From positions 1 to 41,778 of IMG/VR virus record IMGVR_UViG_3300037485_001042: a DNA stretch of 41,778 nt. The stretch is one strand, 5' to 3'. Below the pieces are notes generated by a model. It was not told where the DNA came from. It saw only the letters and a program-made list of their open reading frames with translations, and searched no databases. This stretch comes from a virus. Below are positions 23,404-31,511 of this stretch, in pieces. The translations under genes were made by a program, and so were the position numbers. The first letter of the stretch is position 1. The number at the start of each line of letters is the position of its first letter.

Positions 23404-23525
23404 CCTTTCACTCTCCGTTCCCGGTTCCAGTAAGGAGATTTGCAATTCGGACAGGTCAACGGTTCCTTCTTGGATCGAAGTGCCCATTCGTGAAGGCATC
23501 GTTTGCATTTTCTTATTTCTACCAT
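23400..23525 (-). CDS. Archaeal-type zinc ribbon, 41 aa
   Basis: Begins MVEIRKCKRCLHEWALRSKK and continues with CPNCKSPYWNRERR: two C-x2-C knuckles with the K-S-P-Y-W-N-R end that is characteristic of many small archaeal zinc ribbons, thought to be DNA-binding regulators. First gene of its operon, about 30 bp after a TATA box. A longer frame from 23577 covers the same bases but lacks the ribbon and starts inside the promoter. Confidence 0.75.
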   Translation of the reverse strand: MVEIRKCKRCLHEWALRSKKEPLTCPNCKSPYWNRERRVKG

Positions 23526-23586
23526 ACCTAATAGTATATGCCTTGTAAGTATATATTATTGAGTATAGTAAATTCATGATAAACCT
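23526..23586 (-). promoter_or_regulatory. Promoter of the 23.5-22.0 kb operon
   Basis: On the minus strand AATAATATATACTT lies about 23550-23563, roughly 30 bp before ATG 23525. It resembles the elements before the two ribbon-helix-helix genes (shared core TATATACTT), suggesting co-regulation. Confidence 0.55.
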
Positions 23587-26500
23587 TCACGGTGCGATAT
23601 ACGAAATCCGGGCCCCAAAGTAACGAAAGCAAAGGGATCCAGCAGCATTCAGATCAAGATTGAAGATCCCGACATTCGCGCCATGATCCCAACTGCCCCC
23701 GATAAGCACCGCCACATTGCCAATTGCTTGATAATAGTAATCTGAAATATACGTGCTCGAACTGCCACCAACGGCAGACGGGATGAACCCATAGTTCATC
23801 GTGGCATTAAATCCGATGTTTGTGACATATCCATCCGTTGCTCCGTTAGTAAGACCTGTATCCACATACGGGTGAGAGAACGTATCTGATACGTAATCGT
23901 GATCTGCAATCCAGGGATTTCTATTGGCCTTGATGTTGATGCCATCTACCCATTTCCAGATGTTCCCGTATAGGTTTTCTATGCCCCTGTAAGACATGGC
24001 CTTTGCTGCATATGCACCGGAGGTTACCAGGGGGCATTCCCCGGTTGTGTTCCCGAGTTGCACCCCGTTGGTACCGATACCAGCAGTATAGCCTGTTGGA
24101 ATTGCCATATTGGTAGAGGCATCGTCAGTTATCGCAGTAACCCCTGCACCGATTGTAGACTGCGAATCATATGAGGCATACTCTACCAGATAGAGTAACT
24201 GGATTGCAGAGATTTGGTTGAACGTCTGGAGTTCCCATCCGGACCCCCGGTTATGTGCAAGATTCCTGAAACTTGGTAACGTGATGTTGGTGTTTTTCGA
24301 GGATGCTGGTTTTACCGCCGCAACAGAGCATAGTTTATCACCAGTTGTGGCGGTTACATCGACTCCGGCGTTATCAGCAGTGAGGTACCCCCCTGCTCCA
24401 GTTGCTGTCCTAGTGTGGGTAAACGTAACACCGACGGCATTTGGAAGTGTGGTTTGTGTAACCGCCCTTGCTACGTTGCATGTCCATGTAAGGGTTGTAG
24501 AATTAGATTTTGCGGGTGTATGCGTAACTCCAGATGCATCTGTTTTTACACCGAGTGCCACAATCCGATCCACGATATTCTCAATACTATCCGCAGTTGT
24601 AACAGCGATGTTTATAGCGGGTGCTGCGTTCAAGGTAAGAACAATGTTTCCATTTGATGTTGGTACGTGAGTTACTTCTATGGTTTCAATCTCTATTTCA
24701 TCTGCGGAAACATCGTAGACCGAACCCTCGAATGCAGAAAGGTAGAAATAATCTTTTTCAACGGTATCTTTTATGAAGGCTGGATGCACCACGAACCCCG
24801 TTTGTGCAATTGCTGATATTATCCACTGATATTTCGTACCTACTTTGGTTGCTTTATACCAGAATTTTGGGTATTGCACCATTACCTGTCCGTTTGAACC
24901 ATCGTATCGGAATCCAGCATCTCCATATACAGCGTTTACCGTCCCGTTATCGGCAAGGTTAACACGCCTTATACCAGACCACGGAAGCAATGTGGAAAAA
25001 TTGGGGGTGGACATTGACGATAAGATACTCCCGTTCGCGGTTACTCTGTTTACCGCACAAGATGTTGACGCGCTAGGATCCCACTCCACTCCCGTTGGTG
25101 TCATCAATGTTAAAAGATCCATCCATTGAACTGTAGACGCATCACTCTTCATTGACATTATCTGTAGTGCGGTTCCTTTCGGTAATCGTGCAGCGGTGTT
25201 TGCACCAGTACCTACTACCAAATCCCCCGCAGCATCCCATATCGTATCGGTGGCAACATCACCACCTGCGGCGGGAGTTTCCCATGATACCGTGGTTGCT
25301 CCTGCGGTGAGGACTTTCCCAGAATCTCCCTTTGTTAACTTCCCTGCTGTGTTTGCCCCGGTTCCTATCACCAAGTCTCCGGCGGCATCCCAAATGGTAT
25401 CAGTTGCTATTCCACCATGACTATGATCTCTTCTAGCGGCTAATATTTGAGTTCCCGGTGATGCAGTTCCGTTTGGTTCAGGGTTGGTGGTGTCGAAGAT
25501 TGCCTTATGTGTTCGGGTTGTTTCTCCGTTGGCAATACCTATCACATTCAGGAGTCCGGCTGCCGGTGCTACTGGTGCTATCAGGTGGTAATACGCTCCA
25601 GACCCGCCGCCTTCTAACCCGATAAGGTTGTTATGCGATAACGAGATCGGAGTCTTAACGTAGGTATAATTTGTTGTCCCATTATGGGTGATGTAGAGAA
25701 TCCGGGTTTGCCCTCCACCCCTGTTAGATTTGGCAAAATATTTGAATACCAGGTAATCGGTTGCAAGAATTGTAAAGGCCGGCTGAACGGATGCTATCTG
25801 TGAAAGGGTATTCGTGGTACTAAGATCTGCCGTAGAAACGTTGAATAGTTCAGTTTCAGTTCCATCGGCTGCTCTTATATACACCCGAATTACAACGATA
25901 TTCGTATCAGTTGCGCTACTCGCGTAACACCATGTTTTGAAGGCCCATTCTCCACCGGCTATCACAGTGGTTCCAAGTGGTAATGCCGTTGAATAGGTAT
26001 CAATCAGTGCTTCTACGTTCCCCGTTGACTGTGCAGAATCCGTCTGCGTTGCTATTGCCGTATTCGGTGCGTTGATTAATTTCCCCGTTGAGATTGTGCC
26101 TGGGTCGGTTGCAGGGACGTAATCTCCAGCATATCCAGAAGTGTTCACCGGGATGCTGAATGAGTTCACGTTGATATAGGTAATCTTATGGAAGACGTTT
26201 GCGGCTCCTGCCGGGCTGTTTAATGCCGTCCATCCCGCTTGAGTAATGCCTTCAAATTTAACGTATGCTCCGGTTGCCAGTCCATGCCCCGTCCACGTTA
26301 CTACGCAGGCCACCGCCCGGGTCATTCCTTCGATGTCTTCATCCGTATCGTCCAAGTAGAGATCCGTTCCACCGGCTGAACTTACTACCGCTGAATCCGC
26401 TGCTACCCACGAAACCCCATCGAATTTTAATAACTGGTTGGCAACGGGTGAAGGTACTGAAACATCAGATAACCCGTTAAGGTTGTAAATCATTGTCAGG

Positions 26501-28026
26501 CGGACGTTGTATTTACCAGTTGCATGTTTTACTATGCACCTGCCAAGTCTAACTTCAAAGTTAGGTGCAACGGGTATAACCGATGTTATTGCACCGGGGG
26601 TTGCGGCGGATAGGTAGAACGAATCCCCTTCCGCACCATCAAAGGCAGATGTGTCCATGTGAACATGACCGCGAGTTGTAACAAATCCCGTTTCATGGGT
26701 GAGGATGTCTTCAGATGCCAGTCCAAGCACCTGACAGGTAGTGACGGAATTAGCCTGTGCAAGTGCAATTGATACCACTTGTGGAGTGCCGCCCACCCCT
26801 ACCGTATAAACCGCACTCCCTTTCGGGATGGTAATTGCAGACTGGTTGTAACATCTGCGATACTCCCGTAATCCCAGCGGGAGGGAAGTCGTTGCATCCA
26901 GTTGTATTCTTGCCGTTCCATCATCCGGACTCCAATACATTGAACTTACATCAGGAGAGCCTGGAACAGTTGGAGTTAAACCGAATTTTACAGGTGAATC
27001 CGTTGAAAGGGTGGTTCCGTCTATGGTTCCTGCATTTATGTCAACCTTTGAGATTACAACTGAACCTGTGCCTTTCGGTGTGATGGTAATCGGGATTGCT
27101 GCATCTGTTCCGTCCGCTGCCAGGGTGGTTCCGGTGAGCGTGACTCCCGCCGCTGCCACTCCGGTATCAAGGGTTGGTGCTGTTACTACTCCGGTAAACG
27201 TGGGTGATGCGATAGGTGCATAATATGAACCGTGTTGTCCATCCAACTTATCAGAATCGGCTGCGGTTCCTGCGACAGGTAAGAAATCTGATGTCTTTTT
27301 ACCGGAGTCTTTTATTATTTTTCCAGTTGCACCGTTGAAGATTGCAATATCATCTGCTGTTGCTCCGGCTGGCCCTACCACATCACCTGTTCCCGCTACC
27401 GCTGCATTGATCCATTTACCTGTTCCGTCATCATACTTCAGAACCTGGTCATCTACCAGTGGAGCAGTAATGACAACATCTGACAGGTCATCTAATGCAG
27501 ATGCTCCACCGCCGCCGCCGGGACCGGATGCAAGGACAACGCCACCGGATGGATACTCCCATTTCGTATCGTAGTCTTCCTTTGACTTCTTCACCGGCAC
27601 TTGACCGGGTTCTCCTCCGGGTGGCAGGCCGGGTCCGGGTTCCCCTTTCTCACCTGGTATGGATTCTCCGTCCTGCCCGTCTTTACCAGGTGGTCCCTTC
27701 GGGCCGGGAGATCCGTTTATCCCATCTCTGCCGTTTATCCCGTATGCTCCACGTTTACCAGGTTCACCCGTTTCTCCCTGTGGTCCTGGCTCACCTGGAA
27801 TACCGGGTTTACCTTGTGGCCCGGTATCTCCCGGAAGGCCATGAAAGATTAACAGGTCATTCCAAGGTGTCTTTCCATCGCCTATTTTAGAATACGATGC
27901 TGCACCGTCAACAAAGACAACGCCTTCTTCACCTTCTGCCAGGATTGGATTTGCATCTGACCATTCCTGCTCTGTTCCTCTTGCCAACTGGAACCGGGTA
28001 TCCTCGAACACTGTTTTTATCGTCAT
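23587..28026 (-). CDS. Large tail fibre: collagen-like region and C-type-lectin-like tip
   Basis: A 1479-aa protein. N-terminus (1-60) has the fibre motif [10 protein letters not shown], then [13 protein letters not shown]. Residues 63-122 are 20 uninterrupted Gly-X-Y triplets, followed by a broken collagen-like stretch. Next come beta-rich segments with repeats ([15 protein letters not shown] twice near 930-990). The last 400 residues carry the pattern of C-type-lectin-like tips of diversity-generating retroelement targets: [27 protein letters not shown], and [17 protein letters not shown], then FGARIS. It probably trimerises and carries host recognition. Start overlaps the MuF stop (ATGA). 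No template repeat or reverse transcriptase is present. Confidence 0.88.
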   Translation of the reverse strand: MTIKTVFEDTRFQLARGTEQEWSDANPILAEGEEGVVFVDGAASYSKIGDGKTPWNDLLIFHGLPGDTGPQGKPGIPGEPGPQGETGEPGKRGAYGINGRDGINGSPGPKGPPGKDGQDGESIPGEKGEPGPGLPPGGEPGQVPVKKSKEDYDTKWEYPSGGVVLASGPGGGGGASALDDLSDVVITAPLVDDQVLKYDDGTGKWINAAVAGTGDVVGPAGATADDIAIFNGATGKIIKDSGKKTSDFLPVAGTAADSDKLDGQHGSYYAPIASPTFTGVVTAPTLDTGVAAAGVTLTGTTLAADGTDAAIPITITPKGTGSVVISKVDINAGTIDGTTLSTDSPVKFGLTPTVPGSPDVSSMYWSPDDGTARIQLDATTSLPLGLREYRRCYNQSAITIPKGSAVYTVGVGGTPQVVSIALAQANSVTTCQVLGLASEDILTHETGFVTTRGHVHMDTSAFDGAEGDSFYLSAATPGAITSVIPVAPNFEVRLGRCIVKHATGKYNVRLTMIYNLNGLSDVSVPSPVANQLLKFDGVSWVAADSAVVSSAGGTDLYLDDTDEDIEGMTRAVACVVTWTGHGLATGAYVKFEGITQAGWTALNSPAGAANVFHKITYINVNSFSIPVNTSGYAGDYVPATDPGTISTGKLINAPNTAIATQTDSAQSTGNVEALIDTYSTALPLGTTVIAGGEWAFKTWCYASSATDTNIVVIRVYIRAADGTETELFNVSTADLSTTNTLSQIASVQPAFTILATDYLVFKYFAKSNRGGGQTRILYITHNGTTNYTYVKTPISLSHNNLIGLEGGGSGAYYHLIAPVAPAAGLLNVIGIANGETTRTHKAIFDTTNPEPNGTASPGTQILAARRDHSHGGIATDTIWDAAGDLVIGTGANTAGKLTKGDSGKVLTAGATTVSWETPAAGGDVATDTIWDAAGDLVVGTGANTAARLPKGTALQIMSMKSDASTVQWMDLLTLMTPTGVEWDPSASTSCAVNRVTANGSILSSMSTPNFSTLLPWSGIRRVNLADNGTVNAVYGDAGFRYDGSNGQVMVQYPKFWYKATKVGTKYQWIISAIAQTGFVVHPAFIKDTVEKDYFYLSAFEGSVYDVSADEIEIETIEVTHVPTSNGNIVLTLNAAPAINIAVTTADSIENIVDRIVALGVKTDASGVTHTPAKSNSTTLTWTCNVARAVTQTTLPNAVGVTFTHTRTATGAGGYLTADNAGVDVTATTGDKLCSVAAVKPASSKNTNITLPSFRNLAHNRGSGWELQTFNQISAIQLLYLVEYASYDSQSTIGAGVTAITDDASTNMAIPTGYTAGIGTNGVQLGNTTGECPLVTSGAYAAKAMSYRGIENLYGNIWKWVDGINIKANRNPWIADHDYVSDTFSHPYVDTGLTNGATDGYVTNIGFNATMNYGFIPSAVGGSSSTYISDYYYQAIGNVAVLIGGSWDHGANVGIFNLDLNAAGSLCFRYFGARISYIAP
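27661..27840 (-). repeat. Collagen-like Gly-X-Y coding repeat
   Basis: Sixty codons encode 20 consecutive Gly-X-Y triplets rich in Pro, Lys, Glu and Asp (for example [18 protein letters not shown]). Such tracts form triple helices in phage fibres and act as rigid, trimeric spacers. Confidence 0.95.
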
Positions 28027-29702
28027 GTTTTACCTCCGTCAAGGACTGTAACCGCAATCCTTCCCGGTCTTCCGCAGTCTACGATTGTTCCCGCAACGTT
28101 CCCGATGGGTGCAGGGTGAAAGTGATATGAATATGGACTTGCCTGTAGGATTTCTCTTTCCCTGATGCTGATGACTTCCGCTGCTGATGCTGACTCTACC
28201 ATACTGACGTTTAATGCAAAGTCTCCTTTCGGGCCGGATGCATCGGGTAAATCGGCTTTGTAGAGCTCTGGGCACCTGCAATTGCTACTTATAAGCCCGT
28301 TGCCGATGTACAAAGTTGATAAGGTTTGACAATCATATACATAACCATGGTACGAAAGGATATTGATCTCGACAATCTCCGCAAGATCTATGAGTCCGGA
28401 GAATCGGTTAAGCATATGTCCCAGATTCTTGGTGTCTCCCGTCATTTTATTGTAGATCGTCTGATCGAGACGGGAATCACACCTCGGGGAAGAAGCGATT
28501 CCATGTATTTGCGGATGTCCAAGACGACTCCTGAAGAACGGGCTCGGTTGTCTGATGCCGCTCATACAGCCGTCCGTGGAAAGAGCCAGACCGAAGAGTA
28601 TAGATGTAAGGTTTCTTTGGGTGTTGAGAGATCCGGCGTGGTTTCCAGAGTTGAAAAGATCTGTATGGATTCTCTCATCCAACGTGGATTCAATTGTATT
28701 CCCCAAAAATCTATTGGGAGATATAATGTCGATATCGCCATTACAGAACCTCCCATCGCCGTGGAGATCTTCGGTGGAAAGTGGCATAGTAGAGGACGTG
28801 CTGCTGATCGTTTCAGAAAAAGATTTGATTATATCATCAATGCGGGATGGACACCCGTTATTATTTGGGTTTGTCGTGATTTCCCGTACGAGATCGGTGC
28901 AACAGAGTATATTATCTCCCTTGCGGAGCAGATTCGCAGAGGCGAATCCGTTCGGTGTGAGGAACATATGATTAGGGGTGATGGTCGTCTTCTTACCGCG
29001 AGAATCGAAAATCTCGATAACGGGACCAGAATACGGTATCACCATACCGGAAAGCGGGTCCGGCACTGTGCATAATGTTTCTGGAACAAAACATCCTGGA
29101 TGTCCCTTGCTCCTCATATGGCCTGATGAATGTGGCTGGTCAATTGGTATCCAGCCGTCATCCATGTTCATCCTGCATAGTTCACAGACCTTCTCATCCT
29201 TCAGGGTGAGCCAATATTTGAGCATCTTAAATCCGGCCTGTGCAATCTGCCGTGTCATTGCCTCCTTCGTGCCTTCGTGTGCATTGCCTATTTCCGTAAC
29301 TGCAATGAGTTTCGCACGTGGCCCTCCTCCGGGAATGGAATACTCTGCAAAATCTTTCTTCAGGTCTCTGGCGATCTGGTTGTAAGTCTTGCCTTCACCG
29401 TATCCTTTCTCAACGATTGTATTGAGTCTCTTCCTGGTTGTTTCGTCAATGCCTGCTATCTGTTCGGCGGCTTTCGCTTGAAGGTATGCGTGAGTGGCGG
29501 GATCAACGGGATTAAAGGAGAGTTTTATCCCTAACTGTGCTGATAGGGTTTGCCCGCCTAACGTGGATGCAATGGTCATCGGGCCGATAAGGGCATCAAT
29601 GAACTGTTGGCGGGTTGCGATCTGGGCGATTGATATGGCGGTATTGAGATTGTCTTTCTTCACTTCTTCCTGCAAGAGTTTGAAGTTGGATTTAGGAGAC
29701 AT
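28023..29702 (-). CDS. MuF-like minor head protein interrupted by an intein
   Basis: A 559-aa frame. Exteins: 1-203 and 475-559. The N-extein holds the MuF core ([20 protein letters not shown], then [21 protein letters not shown] and [12 protein letters not shown]). The C-extein starts CRCPELYKA. Joining the two gives GHPG-CRC, the conserved tail motif of MuF proteins, so the intein sits exactly in that motif. The spliced protein would be about 288 aa. MuF-type proteins lie on the inner face of the portal region and help package or inject DNA. It follows a 42-aa gene and precedes the fibre gene by a 4-base overlap. Confidence 0.88.
   Translation of the reverse strand: MSPKSNFKLLQEEVKKDNLNTAISIAQIATRQQFIDALIGPMTIASTLGGQTLSAQLGIKLSFNPVDPATHAYLQAKAAEQIAGIDETTRKRLNTIVEKGYGEGKTYNQIARDLKKDFAEYSIPGGGPRAKLIAVTEIGNAHEGTKEAMTRQIAQAGFKMLKYWLTLKDEKVCELCRMNMDDGWIPIDQPHSSGHMRSKGHPGCFVPETLCTVPDPLSGMVIPYSGPVIEIFDSRGKKTTITPNHMFLTPNGFASANLLRKGDNILCCTDLVREITTNPNNNGCPSRIDDIIKSFSETISSTSSTMPLSTEDLHGDGRFCNGDIDIISPNRFLGNTIESTLDERIHTDLFNSGNHAGSLNTQRNLTSILFGLALSTDGCMSGIRQPSPFFRSRLGHPQIHGIASSPRCDSRLDQTIYNKMTGDTKNLGHMLNRFSGLIDLAEIVEINILSYHGYVYDCQTLSTLYIGNGLISSNCRCPELYKADLPDASGPKGDFALNVSMVESASAAEVISIREREILQASPYSYHFHPAPIGNVAGTIVDCGRPGRIAVTVLDGGKT
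28281..29093 (-). other. Intein in the MuF gene (271 aa)
   Basis: Residues 204-474 of the MuF frame. Splice features: Cys204 as first residue (block [11 protein letters not shown]), block B with [11 protein letters not shown] (the TxxH residues), block F-like [15 protein letters not shown], and block G-like ISSN with terminal Asn474 and +1 Cys475. The penultimate residue is Ser rather than His, seen in some active inteins. The middle (about 268-440) is larger than in mini-inteins but has no LAGLIDADG or HNH motif in this frame. The opposite strand encodes a nuclease over residues about 210-453. Confidence 0.88.
28347..29075 (+). CDS. Antisense homing endonuclease (Vsr/EDxHD-like) nested in the intein
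   Basis: A 242-aa plus-strand frame entirely inside the minus-strand intein (ATG 28347; the frame opens at TTG 28326). Order: an N-terminal HTH ([20 protein letters not shown], 20-40), a NUMOD3-like segment ([20 protein letters not shown], 64-83), then a Vsr/EDxHD-type nuclease core with candidate catalytic residues Glu103 ([10 protein letters not shown]), Asp129 (RYNVDIAI), Glu140, His147 ([10 protein letters not shown]) and Asp154, then the GW-x-PVIIW strand. This family includes homing enzymes associated with inteins and introns. Codons match the sense codons in exact register. A TTATAA lies about 30 bp before the TTG; expression is unproven. Confidence 0.85.
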   Translation: MVRKDIDLDNLRKIYESGESVKHMSQILGVSRHFIVDRLIETGITPRGRSDSMYLRMSKTTPEERARLSDAAHTAVRGKSQTEEYRCKVSLGVERSGVVSRVEKICMDSLIQRGFNCIPQKSIGRYNVDIAITEPPIAVEIFGGKWHSRGRAADRFRKRFDYIINAGWTPVIIWVCRDFPYEIGATEYIISLAEQIRRGESVRCEEHMIRGDGRLLTARIENLDNGTRIRYHHTGKRVRHCA

Positions 29703-29704
29703 TT

Positions 29705-29833
29705 TTATTCGCCAGATGATTCTTTTTTATCTGATGATGTTCTTTCCTTCTTTGGTAGGGTTTTTACAATTGTAAAATCCTCTTCATCCAATACAAACCG
29801 CTTTTCTGCGGAGTCTTCATATGTTTTTGTCAT
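29705..29833 (-). CDS. Small charged protein, 42 aa
   Basis: Begins MTKTYEDSAEKRFVLDEEDF and contains TIVKTLPKKER, then a Ser/Lys-rich tail. The TLPKK stretch echoes VVTTLPKKPG in the linker of the protease/scaffold protein, which may mark a shared processing or binding site. ATGA overlap with the ADP-ribosyltransferase gene and two bases from the MuF start. Confidence 0.6.
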   Translation of the reverse strand: MTKTYEDSAEKRFVLDEEDFTIVKTLPKKERTSSDKKESSGE

Positions 29834-31263
29834 TTTACCGGCTCCATAATATAGAAATATCTTCCTGCACCATTCGCCTGTTTTAATCCTTCTACGCCAT
29901 CGGGTGTTGGGCTGTTAATATGAGATTTATAAACGATGTTCGTTACCTGGTACTTATTGGCTTTAGGTAAGACGACTTCGCTTTCCGACATTCCCCCCTG
30001 CGGGTTGCCTATGTATAGTCCTTTATCGCCTTCGTTCTGTTTGGTAACCATGATATGATTACTACCCGAATATTCTGGGAGTCTCATGTTTTTCTCTATA
30101 CGTGTCTGTGAATAATATTCATCATATGGAATTACTGATGCATCTGGGAGTTTGGACGCCATTGCGTCCCATTTTTCTTTTCCAACACGGGCCATCATTG
30201 ATTTGGTGGCTGGAATGGTCATTCTTGGGATATCGGAATCCGGGTCATCTAACCGTTCCATTACTGAATCGTATTTTTCCCCACCGAAATTTTCCACGGT
30301 TTTAAACAATTCACTGTTTTTATACATGGACCTCCCGGCAAATGACTCTGCGGATGTAGCACTCGTAGTCCAAGAAGAATGATCTTTCTGCTGAATAACA
30401 ATTGGGTTCTCCTTGAGGTAATTTTCTAGGTCTGGTCGTTGTGCTAATTCGTATATTCCTCTTGCACTTCCGGTATTTGTAGCAGAAATCATCGCATCGA
30501 CAGAGCAACCACGTTGGAGATATAAATCCTGGTGCAGTGTTGACTTTTCCATTATAGTATCTAGATTTTCAGAGTGAGTTCTTAATGCCTGCATTACAAC
30601 TCCGTTTGGATCTGCCTGTAAATCTTTTGCACTAACGAACTTCGTTTCTCCGTCTAAAAATATTGCAAATTCTTCGCTCGGGCTGACTCCGATCCATGGT
30701 TGACCATCGGTTTTGCGGTATTGCTGAAGAGCCTCGTTTGACATACTTCGCCAGAACCTGACGGATTCCCCTTGTTTTTCAGTCAGTTGGTTGGTTTCAC
30801 CGTCCGGTCCCTCGTTTATCGGCTGGATAACTTCCTTGTATTTTTTGCCAAATATGGTATCGATATCTTCAGGTGATTTAATACCAATAGTGGGAGTAAT
30901 TTTTTTGGGTTGATCTTTGATTTTATTATCACTGCTTTTTTTATCCCCAAATTTACCCGCCAGTGTCTTACCAGTTGGCCCGGTTTTCAACTCTCCCGCT
31001 CCGGTAAGGTATAGATGGTTCCCATCATCCGTAGTAATCCAATGCCCATCATCTTCGGCTTCTTCGAATATTTTTTCCAGCCTTAAAAACTCCCTGATGG
31101 TAATATCACCCTGGCGTTTTATTATACGGGCTATACGTTGCGCAGTTGCCTTCTCTAATGCCTGCAATTTTATATCTGTCTGTTTGATGTTGTCTGCAAT
31201 GAGATAGTTGTCAACTACCCTTCTGATTGTTTTTAAGTCCGTGGGTAGTTGTGGCGGTGTCAT
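29830..31263 (-). CDS. ADP-ribosyltransferase-domain head protein
   Basis: A 477-aa protein. Residues about 1-70 are helical. Residues about 75-107 repeat the module found in the protease/scaffold protein (WITTDDGNHLYL, then GKTLAGKFGD). Residues about 240-475 have the R-S-E ADP-ribosyltransferase pattern: Arg251 in LYLQRG, the STS-like WTTSATSAESF (298-308), and ExE as Glu427-Ser-Glu429 in GGMSESEVVLP. The family moves ADP-ribose from NAD to protein or RNA. Its place between portal and MuF genes suggests it is packed in the head and injected, as T4 Alt is (inference). Four-base overlaps at both ends. Confidence 0.82.
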   Translation of the reverse strand: MTPPQLPTDLKTIRRVVDNYLIADNIKQTDIKLQALEKATAQRIARIIKRQGDITIREFLRLEKIFEEAEDDGHWITTDDGNHLYLTGAGELKTGPTGKTLAGKFGDKKSSDNKIKDQPKKITPTIGIKSPEDIDTIFGKKYKEVIQPINEGPDGETNQLTEKQGESVRFWRSMSNEALQQYRKTDGQPWIGVSPSEEFAIFLDGETKFVSAKDLQADPNGVVMQALRTHSENLDTIMEKSTLHQDLYLQRGCSVDAMISATNTGSARGIYELAQRPDLENYLKENPIVIQQKDHSSWTTSATSAESFAGRSMYKNSELFKTVENFGGEKYDSVMERLDDPDSDIPRMTIPATKSMMARVGKEKWDAMASKLPDASVIPYDEYYSQTRIEKNMRLPEYSGSNHIMVTKQNEGDKGLYIGNPQGGMSESEVVLPKANKYQVTNIVYKSHINSPTPDGVEGLKQANGAGRYFYIMEPVK

Positions 31264-31511
31264 GCTGGAACCTTTCTGGGCTTCCGGGTTTTCTTTTCAA
31301 CTGGTAGGATGATTTCGGCATTATATCCAACAATTTCAGTAATGCCGTTATCGCCGTATAATGGTGTTTGAACCTGTGGATTCTCCATTACTGCTACCCT
31401 CTGCCGTAATACAAGGTTGTCGTTTTCCAGGGCTTTACATCGGAGTTCAACGGCTCTTATTCTGGCATCGAGTTTGTCCTTTTCCCTGACGTAGATATCA
31501 GACAGTTCCAT
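31260..31511 (-). CDS. Coiled-coil protein, 83 aa
   Basis: A charged coiled coil over residues 1-45 (KDKLDARIRAVELRCKALEN) followed by a short beta segment and a basic tail (EKKTRKPRKVP). Located between portal and ADP-ribosyltransferase genes; probably a small head-associated protein. No family recognised. It starts directly after the portal stop. Confidence 0.6.
   Translation of the reverse strand: MELSDIYVREKDKLDARIRAVELRCKALENDNLVLRQRVAVMENPQVQTPLYGDNGITEIVGYNAEIILPVEKKTRKPRKVPA

Noticed and set aside
23332-23577. An 81-aa frame starting at 23577
   Set aside because: It begins inside the TATA region and conflicts with the 41-aa zinc ribbon, which has two C-x2-C knuckles and a typical archaeal ending.
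23587-28026. A complete diversity-generating retroelement
   Set aside because: No reverse transcriptase, accessory gene or template repeat was found in the genome.
28555-28971. A 138-aa plus-strand frame within the nuclease gene
   Set aside because: A different frame from the nuclease, no motif, and it starts in the middle of that gene.
28978-29385. A 135-aa plus-strand frame over the end of the intein and the MuF core
   Set aside because: Unlike the nuclease frame it shows no recognisable motif, and it runs into the conserved N-extein, as expected for a chance antisense frame.
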